NCBI RefSeq assembly: GCF_003573695.1
Contig: NC_039360.1
Coordinates: 63,179,911 to 63,243,910 of the forward strand
Reading direction: 5' to 3'
From: Papaver somniferum
Taxonomy: Eukaryota; Streptophyta; Magnoliopsida; Ranunculales; Papaveraceae
Length of the DNA: 64,000 nucleotides
Position 1 is the first letter of the stretch; every line of letters starts with the position of its first letter. Below the pieces are notes generated by a model, which made no database searches, was not told where the DNA came from, and worked only from the letters and a program-made list of their open reading frames with translations. The translations under genes were made by a program, and so were the position numbers. Shown here piece after piece: positions 1 through 11,600 of this stretch.

Positions 1-790
1 TGATCCAAAATTCTTAATTTATATATGTCTTTAGGTATCAGCTTTTGTCACAATGCATGACTATCGTGATAGACTGGAATGATCATTTGGAGTTCCATTT
101 GGTTCCTACACATATCCTCCACAAACACGATATTAGCTAGAAGGGCAAAGTTAGACATCTTCCTAGTATCCAAATTTCGAAGAGGAAGTCGACTAGAACT
201 TTAATGTCTTTTCACATTATTTTTATAACAAGTGGAGGTAAGGAAATACACTCAATAATTTATTTGAAGCATCAGTGGTTTCATCAGTCAATATCTGTCG
301 ATATCACCGATACCACCGCATCATATATTATAAGTTACACATTGTTTTTTTTTCTTTTCTTCTGACTTATCTGAGTCGTCTGGATCTAACTGATATCACC
401 TTATATTGATCAAAGATTCTTAGTTTATTCGTGCTTTTTGGTATTAGTTTCGTATCGCAATGCATGACTATCTAGATAGACGAGAAGGGTACTTTGAAGT
501 TTCATTTAGTTCCTCAACATATCCTCCACAAATTGGATATTGCCTAGAAGAATAAAATCAGACATTTACTGATTACCCAAATTTTGAAGAAGAAAAAACT
601 AACTAGAAATTTAATATTTTTTTGCATCATTTTTATAACTATTGGAGACAATGAAATACACTCAATCAATATCTAACATAATAATTTATTTGAAGCATCA
701 GTGGTTTATTCAATCAACATCCGTCAGTATCACCAACGCCACCGCACCGTATATTATAGGTTACACCTTGTTTGTTTTTTCCTGACTCAT
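1..790. repeat. Diverged tandem duplication, unit about 400 bp
   Basis: Bases 1-345 and about 410-770 align along their whole length. Shared landmarks in the same order are 'aatgcatgactatc', 'acatatcctccaca', 'gaaatacactcaat', 'atttgaagcatcagtggttt' and 'catatattataagttacac' against 'cgtatattataggttacac'. Copies differ by many substitutions and small indels, so the duplication is old. No coding frame is shared. Element type not recognised. Confidence 0.7.
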
Positions 791-1380
791 CCGAGTTGTC
801 TAAATCTGACTGATATCATCTGACTCATCTGGATCTGACTCAATATATTTGTTTTTTTTTGAGTCAGATGTGACTAGCCATACTCAAAAATATGTCAGTT
901 AGTGACTTGTCCCATAAGTCAGGGGGATTTTATCCCCTGATTCAAATGAGTCTGAATCAGCGATTATGTTGAGTCACATCTAAGTCCAAATAAAAAATAT
1001 GGTTCAGTCCAAAATCTCATCCAAATATATTAGTTAGTCCACACCCGTTTAACTAGGTACAAATTAGTCCTTTATTTATTTGAAATATGGAAAGTACACT
1101 ACTAACCCTTCATATTTACAATTTAACCCAAATATTTTCAGTTTAGTCCATAGTGACTCATGATGGCGTCACCAATTTTTAAAAATATAAAAATAATTTA
1201 AAAACGATTTATCTTTCGAACCACTCGTCCAAAATTTATAAACTTTATATATTCGGAAAGCTCTTTCCGATAGCTACAAAAAGAGTACCCACATGACTAT
1301 ATGATTTTTACATTTAAAAAAAAATAATTTTCACTTCATTATTTGATGTGTACAAAAAAGTGCACCTGCACGAAAATTCA
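791..1380. other. Non-coding, GAGTCA/TGACTC-rich stretch
   Basis: AT-rich sequence without a convincing reading frame. Between about 780 and 1000 the motifs GACTCA and GAGTCA recur on both strands ('gagtcagatgtgac' and 'tgagtcacatctaag'), which could be the remains of a small inverted-repeat element. I see nothing else. Confidence 0.4.
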
Positions 1381-3620
1381 AAAGTTTATGCAGTCAGTGT
1401 TTTACATGTGCACCACTTTGTCCATGCCTAAAAAACCTGCATGAATTAGTCATTCATATCCACTCTCAGACCTACTTTTTCATGGAAATTACACTGGTAT
1501 GTACAACCTTGTAAAACATTTATGAAACTCTTTATTCATAACCACACACAAACCTACTTTTTTACTGGAATTACACATATGCACCAATATGCACATCCTA
1601 CAAAACATTCATATATTAAATCGACCATTCATAACCACACATCGACCTATATTTCATTGAAAATACATTGGTGCACATATATTTACACCCACACAAAGCA
1701 TGGAACAAACAATTATATTCTCCTACAAACTAAACTATTTCATTGGATTTATACAGGTGCAGTAGTATGCACACAACTACCTGTTGTATAAACGTAACAT
1801 GAAAACTCAGATGGATTTGAACCATCAACCCCCACAAACCTTGTGATAGGCTTGGGTACTCTACCATTTTGAGCTTGTGAGTCTCTAAATTAGATGCATA
1901 AAACGAAAAGAAAAAAAAATTGATGCCAAAGGTGCAACTATTTACACATCAACAATCTACATTGTACAATTATGTACACATTAAGAATCAACAGGTGTAC
2001 AACTATGTACACATTAACAATCAACAAGCTACAACTATATACACATTAAGAATCAACATGTGTATAAACCCTGTGACCCAGGTTACTATCACCAACAACA
2101 CGACAACCATTTTGGTATCCACACAAAAAAAATGTAAGCGAAAATACTATTAGGACTTTCCATAACCATCTATGTGTCATTTTCTCATATCTGCGTAACT
2201 TCGTACACCCTAATTACGAAAAAAAGAAAGAAGATAAACTCACCTAGATTAATAATTTTCCATGCCGTTTGTTGTACATCTTGAGTAATGTCTGCAGCTT
2301 TCTCTTTACCAATCCCTAACTGCAATAATTTTCACCCAGCTTAAAATCTTCAACATCACACTTGGAAACAAAATCATGTAATAACTATTCGAATTCTTAA
2401 AAAAGTAAAAAGAACCTCGACCGCTGCATCACATGATTTCACTCCTAAATGATTCACCGAGCATAAAAAAAATCAACAAACCTTAGAACAAATGTCATCA
2501 GATGCCCCGACGGTCAGAAAATCCCAATGTGAAATGGCACCATATCACTTACAAAAACTCTCCTCAATGTTTATGTTATGCTACTATGGAATATCAGAAA
2601 AGAGAGCAGCAGTAATAGTATACACGCTTACAAAAATCCATCATCTATACCTACAAAACATGCATATACTATTGACATAGCATAGTGGTGTATAACTATG
2701 TATACACCAATAAAAAAAATCCAACATCCATACCTACAAAACAAGTCATATATATTATTGGGATTGTACAATGGTGTACAACTATGTACACACCTACAAA
2801 AACCTAATAAATCCAACATACATACCCAGGAAGAGACCATAAAATAGTGAAAGAGCACAATGATGTACAACTATGTACGCACTTACAAAAAATCCATCAT
2901 TTATACCTAAAACATGCATATATTATTGAGGTAGCGCACAATGGATGAAAAAAATCTAACAAATCCAACATTCATACCAGCAAAACAAGTCATATATTTT
3001 ATTGAGATTATACAGTGGTGTACAAACTATGTATACACCTATAAAAATCAACCAAATCCAAGGCCATAAAATCATGAGAGAACACAATGGTGTACAACAA
3101 TGTACACACCTACATAAATCCAACATTTATACTACAAAACGTGTATATATTATTGAGATAGCACAACATGTATACCACAAAACATGCATGTATTATTGAG
3201 ATAGCACAATGGTGTACAACTATGTACACACTTATAAAAAAATTCAACAATTATACACATTAGTGATTTCCCTAATTTTTGGTTTATATTACAAATACAA
3301 CTATATACACCTAAATTTTCAACACGTGGACAACTATGTACACCTAAATAATATAACGTACACATTAGTGCTTCCCCTAATTTCTTAGATTTCAAAATGA
3401 ATAACACGTGTAAAACTATGTACACCTAAATAATCAACATGTGTACAAATATGTACACATTGATAATTCAAAAACAAAATGTGCACAAACTAGTAAAGTA
3501 AGTGTTTAAAGTATGTGTATATTGAGATGAGAACTTGGAGTAGTGGTTTCTTTAACATTTGATAAATATGTACAGATTAATAACTCAAAAAAAATGTGCA
3601 CCAACTAATAAAATAAGTAT
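1380..3620. repeat. Degenerate tandem array with a hairpin core
   Basis: The core GTGTACAACTATGTACAC recurs, exact or with few changes, near 1963, 1994, 2690, 2773, 2861, 3016, 3091, 3212, 3325, 3409 and 3442. It is a perfect inverted repeat: 7-bp arms GTGTACA/TGTACAC around ACTA. Between about 2650 and 3250 a fuller unit of some 75-120 bp is visible (aaatccaacat-ataccta-caaaacatgcatatattattgag-tagcacaatg + core). Units are diverged and partly deleted. Short reading frames across it are repeat artefacts. Confidence 0.75.
1803..1884 (-). tRNA. tRNA-like sequence (pseudogene or SINE head)
   Basis: On the minus strand a 7-bp acceptor stem (AGACTCA/TGAGTTT, one G-U pair) encloses a D-arm (GCTC ... 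GAGT around AAAATGGTA) and a perfect T-arm (GATGG TTCAAAT CCATC). GGTTCAAATCC fits the pol III B box. The anticodon arm cannot be folded into a normal 5-bp stem with a 7-base loop, and there are three bases rather than two between acceptor and D stem. I therefore read it as a decayed tRNA or a tRNA-derived SINE head. Confidence 0.4.
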
Positions 3621-4825
3621 TTGAAATGACAAGTGTTCAAAAACAAAAGATGGAAACTCAAAGATGTTAAGGAAAAAAAAACATTTGATGTATTAACCTA
3701 GTCATAAACAGGTAGCTAGGAAAACACTTGTAAATTCATCTGACAAGTGACAAGAGTATTAGAATCGTTTCTCCAATCAGGTAACAAAAGTACATACATC
3801 CGGAGACCACTTGCTCTAAAAAACCAAGGACGTTGATATAGAATAGTCTTACACTCATAATACACTAAACACGCTGAAAAAATAACACAAATACAATCTG
3901 GACTCACAAAGCCTTCGTACTAATTCATCATGGAACAACCAAAAAGACATGAAGGACTGACATCAAAGACCTGCAATTTATTCATTAATTCAATGTTCGC
4001 TAATGCCGCACTCACAAGGGAATTAATTATAAACAAACATAAATCGGTCTCATGCTACAAGAAAAAACCTATCAAGATAATTGAACCCTTATACTCGTGC
4101 ATTAATTAATAATCACACACCTAGAATTCCCGGTGTTCATGACTGATGCAAAGTGGATTAAACCTCTACTAATTGGCATATAAAGTAATCAAGACACATT
4201 TTATAAATAAAAAAGTGATCTTGCTGCATTTGGCCTAATAATGAGAAATAATGCATGGATATTCTTGGCAGCTCAAGGGAACCTATCTCGTTTAAAATAC
4301 AAACTATAGTGGATGCTCTATCTGAAGCAATTGAAACTACTAATAAAACCTATTGACTCGTTTTGTAAACCCAAAATTTCCAATTTAACAAAAAAATCCG
4401 CATTTATCCAAGCTGCATGAATCACAAGCACCACTCCATTCTGCCAAATTTTGTTCTAGAATTTCTACCAGATTTCAGTATTTTCAAAGGCAAAATGAAA
4501 AATAAACCTCTTACCCCCAAGCTCATAAAATCAATCAAACACAAAGAAACAACATTTCATTCAAATCTACATCCGAAATTTCCCATTATCAAAAGAACCA
4601 CACAATTACTCAAAGTACATGATATCAATGAAATACAAATATCTTCAAATTAAGCAAGGAAAAAAAATGAAACCTAAATATTTAGGTTTTCGAAATCCTA
4701 CATAAAATTCTGAAATCGATTCATAAATTAATAGTTGAGATCAAACTAAATGATAAGAATAGGTTATACTTATCTTTCCAATCGCTTTCAACGATGAACT
4801 CTTCAATGTTGAAATTGAATCTCAT
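2244..4825 (-). other. Possible remnants of a spliced minus-strand gene
   Basis: Weak evidence. A candidate first exon (4825-4770) starts MRFNFNIEEF and ends at a GT donor. Candidate internal exons are 2444-2416 (..VKSCDAAVE, donor gttctt) and 2319-2244 (LGIGKEKAADITQDVQQTAW.., bounded by ag and gtgagt); these two join in frame. A further conserved-looking stretch at about 2480-2550 has a stop in the only useful frame, and I could not link the exons into one message. I do not recognise the product. It could be a decayed gene. Bases 3620-4769 otherwise show nothing. Confidence 0.25.
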
Positions 4826-5072
4826 CAAGTTTTCCCCTAGATTGAGTATCTTGAAAAAGAAAAGTATCGTCGTATGATGATTACGAATCAAGTCGAATCA
4901 AGTCCAATCAATTGTTTGTTTGATTCCCAGATCTGTGTTTGGAGTTTGAAATTTCATTTGGAAGAGATTAGGATTAGGATTTTTTCTTCGTGGGAGAGTT
5001 TTTTTTTAAGAAGAAAAGGTTATATTAAAGGAAATAATACTTACAAGGCCAGTACAAAGTTAATCACATATA

Positions 5073-5786
5073 TTACATGTGAATAACAGTGTCCCAATGA
5101 AAAAGAATTTGATTCACAGTGAATCCTCTAAAAACCTCATTCTCAAAACACCACAAAATAATAGTGTTATGAATGAGCAAAATTGTCTCATCAACCAATT
5201 TGTGTCTACCACCAAATACTCTTGAACTTCTTTCCTTCCACAGGTGCCATAGAATTGCATAGTTCACCAACCACCAAAGCTTCCTGCACTTTCCTTGTAA
5301 TTCATTCATCCTCCAAGCCTCAAAATGATTCAAAACAGTAGTATGGAATGTCCAAGACACCCTAAAAGTCTTCACAAAGAAGTTCCAAACCTGAACAACA
5401 TAAGGGCAGTGCAGAAAAATATGATCTGCAGTTTCATCCACTTGTTGACAGTATACACATAACTTGCTCTGCACATTCACACCTCTATGACTCAACATTG
5501 TTAATGTTGGTAGAGAATTGTGAAAATTAGTCCACAACATGAAGCTCACTTTAGAAGGTATATTCTTGTTCCAAAGAAATTTCTCAAAGCAACACACAGA
5601 TCTATCCTCCAACTGCATATTGTAACACTCTTGCACTGAAAATTCACTTTCCATCAACAGCTCATCTTCTGCTTCTGAAAAATCTGGAACATGCCCTAAT
5701 TCATTACAAAGGCTATCCCACTGCAGTTGCTCTTGTGTATTCAGTCTTCTTCTTGAGAAACACTGTAATCTTCCTTCATTCACCAT
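5073..5786 (-). pseudogene. LINE-1 ORF2 C-terminus, zf-RVT domain
   Basis: An open stretch of 237 codons corresponds to the C-terminal part of plant L1 ORF2. About residues 68-150 match the zf-RVT zinc-binding region: 'FLWNKNIPSKVSFMLW', then C-x2-C (CVYC), H and 'HIFLHCPYVVQVWNFF'. The usual RNase H domain after zf-RVT is missing. The frame breaks from the upstream RT between 5786 and 5847. It is a fragment of a retrotransposon polyprotein, not a host gene. Confidence 0.85.
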
Positions 5787-5846
5787 TTCAGCAATGGTAG
5801 CATTCTTGTTACTGACAACCTTATAAATGTCTGGGAATCTGTCTTT

Positions 5847-7108
5847 TTAATGGACATTTGAAGTCCATTTATCCACCCAAAATCTAATGGACTTTCCATT
5901 TCCCAGTTTAAAAGATAAAGCATCATTCAAAAACACAGCAAATTTCAAGATATTCTTCCATAACCCCCTTTCTTGAGGTTTTGCATCATCACTTGGCGTC
6001 AAACTTTCACAATTATTTTTGAACTTTTGCTGCACTATCCTTCTCCAAAGAGCTTTCTTCTTCTTAGCATATCTCCACACCCATTTTGCCTTCAAAGTCT
6101 TACTAGTCAATCTTAAATTTTTGGCCAACCAACCAAACACATTTTCCTCTTGTCTTCTTTTGCATCCCAAAGAAAATTCCTCATTAACTGAGTAAGCTTC
6201 AATTCAATACTTGCTGGCATATGTATAAGAGATAAAAAGTAAATGGGAAAACTAGCCAGACAACTCCTTATCAAAACCAACCTCCCTGCTTTGTTGAAAT
6301 ATTTCTTATTCCAAGTTGTCAGTTTCTCCTGCATTCTCTGAACCACCTCCTCCCAAATTGAGACATTTCTAGAAGTAGCTCCTAATAGTAATCCCAAGTA
6401 TTTTATAGGAAGCTGTTCCACTTTACATCCTAACTCCAGTGCTAACTCTTGAATAATCTCATCAGCACCAATACTGATCAAAGAACTTTTCTCCAAATTT
6501 AACTTCAACCATGCGAGCATTTCAACAGTGTTCAGAATAATAAGTAGCTTCCTCATCTCCTCCACATCTGCATTGATAAATAGCAGAGTATCATCTGCAA
6601 ACTGTAAGTGAGAAATCACCAAACCTTCCTCCATTACTTGGAACCCATGAATCTGTCCCATGTTAACAACATCATTCACTAACTTGGATAACACTTCCAC
6701 CACTAACAAAAATAAGAATGGTGATAATGAATCACCTTGCCTCAAACCTTTTGAGGGCTTAAATATCTCAGTTGAGCTCCCATTAACTAACACAGAAATA
6801 TTAGTTGAATAAATACACCATTTGATCCATGAAATCCATCTCCTGCCAAACCCATGTTTCTCCAGAATGCAAATTAAAGTCTTCCACTTAATGTGATCAA
6901 AAGCGTTCTCCATATCAACTTTGCACAAGACTCCAGGCTTCTTTTTCTTCAATCTGCTATCTATACATTCACTTGCAATCAACACCCCATCCAAAATCTG
7001 CCTGCTCTTAATAAATGCTCCTTGAAAATCAGAAATCAATTTAGGCATCACAGTTTTAAGTCTATTAGCAAGTACTTTAGAAAGAATCTTATAAGCACTG
7101 CCTAACAA
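5847..7108 (-). pseudogene. LINE-1 reverse transcriptase core
   Basis: Two overlapping frames (6113-7108, 331 codons; 5847-6170, 107 codons) cover the RT fingers, palm and thumb. In the first: 'FQGAFIKSRQILDGVL' (residues 28-43), 'CKVDMENAFDHIKW' with the first catalytic Asp (62-75), 'GLRQGDSLSPFLF' (121-133) and 'LQFADDTLLF' (168-177), the FADD catalytic box. The frame then slips near 6113-6170 ahead of the thumb/connection region. Catalytic Asps are kept although the ORF as a whole is broken. Confidence 0.9.
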
Positions 7109-7945
7109 ACTTAAGGGTCTGAAATCCTTTGGAGCACAAGAATATTCTTTTTTTTTTTGAAATTAAAGACAAAAAAGAACAATTTAATCTCCAATCCAAA
7201 CTCCCATACCTGTAAAATTCCTCCATAAGCTTCATGAAATCCTTCTTGATTATGTGCCAGCAAGTTTTATAAACTCCATTGAGAATCCATCTGGACCTGG
7301 AGACTTATTTGTGCCAAAGTGCTTAATAACTGCATAAACTTCCTCTTCTGAAAACTCCTTCTCCATACAATCCTTTTCTACCTCATTCAAACAAGGAAAG
7401 TCCAAGTTATCAAGAGAAAAAGAAAAATCATTTTGTTCAGCAAACAAATTTGAGTAATAACTTCTCATCTCCAATTTAATGACTTCTTGATCAAAGCATT
7501 CCTCCCCATCAATTTCTAATTTTGCAATTGTGTTTCTCTTTCTCCTTGCACTTGCAATTCTATGGAAATATCCAGTATTTGAATCTCCCCACATAAAATC
7601 ATTCTGCTTAGCTCTAATAAACCACTTCCTAGCCTCCTGAGCTTTAATGTTCTTCAGCTTTAAACAACAATCAATTCTCTCTTGAAACTGGACCTCATTC
7701 AGTGGATTTGTCTCCTCCATTAAATCAAAAGCTGCAATCTTCTATGTCAACTCCTTCTTCTGTCTTTTACAAGAACCAAATTCCTGCTGGCTCCATAACT
7801 TCAGAAAATGTTTTAAGTTTTGCAATTTTTTGAAGAACACATAACTTGCCTGCCCCTGATACTCCATTACATCCCACCATTCCTGCACCTTCTTCACAAA
7901 TTCCTTATGTAAAATCCAAGAATTTTCAAACTTAAAGTGTCGATG
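7109..7945 (-). pseudogene. LINE-1 endonuclease-RT linker and RT N-terminus
   Basis: 7250-7720 encodes the linker ('NDFMWGDSNTGYFHRIASAR') and the start of RT ('FGTNKSPGPDGFSMEF'). From 7721 to about 7945 the same protein continues upstream in pieces ('GQASYVFFKKLQNLKHFLK') but ends in a stop before residue 1 of the downstream frame. Between 7109 and 7249 RT coding is disrupted and contains an A-rich insertion. Similarity stops near 7945, the 5' truncation point. Confidence 0.8.
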
Positions 7946-7950
7946 GAAAA

Positions 7951-8344
7951 TGAAAAAAACAAAAAGTGAATTACGAAGAAGAAATATGAGTGATGGGAGT
8001 TTTCGGTTGTGGAAAATATTGATTTGGATTGAATCGTAAAAAAAAAAAGACTGACCTGTTTTAAATTTGGTGAATTAGAATTTCCTGGTACTAGGCTTTG
8101 AAGGACAGGACTAAAGAGTGTAAGGCCCAACAAAAATGGGACTAAATATCAATTTCTAAAAAAAAAAAAAAAAAGCCTCTGACATACGACTCGAGCCATG
8201 GCTCAAATAACACTAAAACCGGATCATCCGCAATGACATCACCTGTGCGTGAAGCACGTGTAATTCTCCTAACATAAAGAATTTATGCTGTTTATCGGGA
8301 CGGCGTATTTGAACTTTGTAGTCCGCTTAATACGACTGGCTAGT
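7951..8344. promoter_or_regulatory. Upstream region of the NIPA-type gene
   Basis: About 390 bp between the truncated LINE end and the presumed transcribed region of the next gene. It holds A-runs (8039-8050 and 8158-8174) and otherwise unremarkable sequence. No clear TATA box at a sensible distance was found. A 79-codon minus-strand frame crosses it but has no recognisable protein signature. Confidence 0.35.
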
Positions 8345-8349
8345 AATAA

Positions 8350-8362
8350 GAGAGAGAGAGAG
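8350..8362. repeat. GA microsatellite in the 5' leader
   Basis: Short (GA/AG)n run about 310 bases upstream of the NIPA-type start codon. GA/CT tracts are common in plant core promoters and 5' UTRs. Role here is inference. Confidence 0.6.
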
Positions 8363-8378
8363 GCTGCGTTGTTGTGGT

Positions 8379-8633
8379 GTGCTTCCTCGTGTTCTTTCTT
8401 CCCATTTTAAACAAACATTTTCTCACTTTCCTGCTCGTTTTATTTATTATTTTCCGGATTCCTTTAAAATTAGTTGTACATTAAATCTAGAAATGCCATT
8501 GGACTCAACTAAATCAGAATCTAGGGTTTCATCATCATCATCAATTTGTTCCGAAACTTTTATGGAAAATACCCCATTAGTGTTCCTACTTGCGTGTATA
8601 AATACTTCTCTTAAATTTATCAAGAACAGCTAA
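8379..8633 (+). other. Upstream ORF in the NIPA-type 5' leader (84 codons)
   Basis: An ATG at 8379 opens an 84-codon frame that ends 31 bases before the main ATG at 8665. It is Ser/Phe-rich and shows no domain. If transcription starts at or before the GA run, a scanning ribosome meets this uORF first. Whether it is translated or conserved cannot be told from one sequence; the transcription start could also lie inside it. Confidence 0.35.
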
Positions 8634-8664
8634 TGATCATCAGCATCATTATCATCAACTAGTA

Positions 8665-11600
8665 ATGGATATTTCGACGACGGCGAATGAAGAAGCTTCT
8701 TATGTAAATAATTTAAAAGGATTTATTCTTGCTGTAATTTCTAGTGCTTTTATTGGATCAAGTTTTATTATTAAGAAGAAAGGTCTTAAAAGAGCTGGTC
8801 ATTCTGGTGCTCGTGCTAGTAAGTACTTCAAATTTTTGATGAGAATTTTTTGTTTTGTTTTTGAAATACCCTAGATTTGTAATTTGACTGTTCTTTTTGT
8901 TTGATATGTGAAGGTGTTGGTGGATACGGTTACTTAGTGGAGCCGCTTTGGTGGATTGGAATGATTACTAGTAAGTTTCAGTCTCTTAAAATTTAACAAT
9001 TACAGTAGTCGAATTTTACTTTCGAGTCAAATGTAAAGTAAATATTGGGACATTATTGCAGTGTTTGTTGGAGAGATAGCCAATTTTATTGCTTTGATGT
9101 TTGCCCCTGCTGTTCTTGTAATTCCACTAGGTGCATTGAGTATAATTGTCAGGTACTGAAAATGGTTTTTCCACCATTTGTTTCTTTCATTAGTATATTT
9201 CTCCAAATTTTAAACTTGAACGAGCTTTGCTTGAGACCTGAGTTGTCATTATCGTTTCATTTTTGTAGTGCTGTTCTAGCACATTTCATATTGAACGAGA
9301 AACTACAGAGGATGGGCTTGGTGGGGTGCGTGTTATGTGTAGTGGGTTCCACTATGATTGTTCTTCATGCTCCTGAGGAACACCCTGTAACTTCAGTTTT
9401 GGAAATTTGGGATTTAGCAATACAGCCAGGTAGTTTGGTTCAAACTTGCAAAACTGTGTTGCATCTTTCCCTTTTCTTCTTCCAGTTATTACTTTGGACT
9501 AGTTTGAATTGTTTTTCCTTTTGGAGGTTCACTTTTGGATATTTTTTTTTCCAGCTTTTCTTTTATATACGGCTTCGGTATTGGTCACGGTGCTTGTCTT
9601 AATGTTGCATAGTGCCCCACGCTATGGACAGACAAACATCATGATATACATTGGAATATGTTCTTTATTTGGATCTTTGACGGTAGGTCACCAGACTCAC
9701 CTCGTATCTGATATCTTCGACTAAAAAGATATTCACTGCTTTAAATGTGTGTTTCACGTGATTTTTATAGACGAGCCTCACCCAGTGTTCTTATTCTCGA
9801 CCTTCAGTTGAACTCCTTGATAAATAACCTCACCGATCAGGTTTTTTTCCTTCCAGGTCATGAGTGTAAAGGCTATAGGCACTGCCATAAAACTTACATT
9901 GGAAGGTTCAAGCCAGGTTGCGTACTTCCAAACATGGATATTTGCAATGGTTTCGGTTACTTGTATAATGACTCAGTTGAATTATTTAAACAAGGTAATT
10001 ATCCATTCTTGAGCAGTTTCAATATTGTTTTGGGGATCATAAAACATCTTAGAATGTGTAACTCATTAGTTTGTTCGATACACTATCTCCATGTGGTGCA
10101 AGTGAATGCAATCTTCTGAAGACATCAGCCACGTTCCTTTTAAATGTTGCGCTTAGTATTTATAAGTGGTAGTTTGGTACATTGTTTATATCATTATTTA
10201 AGCATGTTATGTGTAGGATTACCGCTTATATTGTATGATTAATATGAAAGTGGGAACTAAGAGGATAATATCATAATATAAGTCCTCATTGTCAAAAAAG
10301 GCGTTTATTGAGGCGCGCCTTTTTGCACCTCAAATTTTTGATGCCCCTGTACTTACACTTCTTGGCGTTCTGGGCTTAAAAAATCCCTGAACTACACCCC
10401 GAGACATTTTTGAAATTTATTCCTTCTCTTCAGTTGCCTTTAAGCATAAGATAAACTCGTAGATATCGATGCTGCTTAAATACATTTGTGGAGTGTGTAG
10501 ATAAGATTAAAAGAAAATAGAGGCTAGCTAAATTTATTTTTAATGATTTGTAGTAGTGTGAGGCAACGCCTCGTGTTGCCAAAGGAAAGCGCCCCACATC
10601 GCCTTAGCATCGAGGTTTTTATAAGGGATAGTTCCATGTCTCCGTTCATTTGTCGTTGACAACTATTTTGAATAAACAAAGACAACTCACATGGATTATG
10701 TGTTTTAGTGCCTTGTTGTCCATCTTAAATTTGGGTATCACATCCGTTTGAATGATTCTCTAAAAACTAATTGTTAAAGGTTTCTTCCAGGCATTGGATA
10801 CTTTCAATACAGCAGTTGTTTCTCCTATCTACTACGCCATGTTCACATCTCTCACAATTTTTGCTAGCGCCATAATGTTTAAGGTAAGTTGATCAATTGA
10901 GGAGTCTAGTAAATTTATCTGCATGAACAGGACCATCTATTTTGGTGTTACAGTCGATGTTTGTGTAAAATTCTTACTTTCTTGTAGTGTCAATATGACT
11001 CATTTGTAGACCGGAATGAACAAAAGAGATGTGGATGTGTTTAGTGTGCATTCTCTCGTGTATGCATATATACTGTATGGCATTCGTTGATTTATACCCT
11101 TTTAAGTCTTACTGTTTGAAAAGTTGACATAAAGTTGATTCTGTTTGAGGCACGCAAGCAAGTCTCGACTTTTATGTGGTCAGAGATTTGAAGGGGTTGT
11201 GTTTTAGGAGGTAGTTTCAACTCGTCCTCACAAAAGGTTCAAAATCCTGCATTCACGGATTCCAGCCGCAAAAATAACTAGTTCTACTTTAGACAAGAAA
11301 GTATCAATACTTATCATCTCAGTAAATTAACTGTGTCTATTGTTATGGTAGGATTACGCTGGTCAGAGTGCAAGCAGTATAGCATCAGAGCTTTGTGGGT
11401 TTATCACTATACTTTCTGGAACTGCGGTGTTGCATAGTACAAAAGATCCAGATCCACCCCAAAATACAGGTACTTTCCTGCATTCATCTAGTATGAAATA
11501 ACCACTATAATAAAATTTGCATGGAAGATGCAATATGCAAGTACTTTTACATCACGAATCATGACAAGAATGTGGCTTTTTCTCAGTTCAGCAAAGCAAA

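Larger units (their letters stand above)
4998..7950 (-). mobile_element. LINE-1: 5'-truncated L1-type LINE
   Basis: A plus-strand T run at about 4998-5007 marks the poly(A) tail at the 3' end of a minus-strand LINE. Upstream come a zf-RVT segment, a reverse transcriptase core and the linker between endonuclease and RT. ORF1 and the endonuclease are absent: coding similarity starts abruptly near 7945 with the linker motif (FENSW..., then EWWDV). This is the usual 5' truncation. Frameshifts and stops at several points show it is dead. I could not define a target-site duplication. It lies between the candidate gene at 2.2-4.8 kb and the NIPA-type gene. Confidence 0.85.

Noticed and set aside
1522..3425. 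Several 60-90 codon frames in the hairpin array
   Set aside because: They repeat the same peptide patterns (YNYVHI, CTHLHK) because of the tandem repeat; no start or codon-use support.
1380..3620. CRISPR-like array
   Set aside because: Plant nuclear context, units diverged and irregularly spaced, no unique-spacer structure.
4998..7950. Target-site duplication for LINE-1 (candidate GTGGGAG near 4990 and ATGGGAG near 7991)
   Set aside because: Too short and imperfect, and not placed correctly relative to the truncation point.
9045..10119. Frames of 71-185 codons overlapping the NIPA-type gene
   Set aside because: They read through introns in shifted frames; the spliced model explains the region fully.
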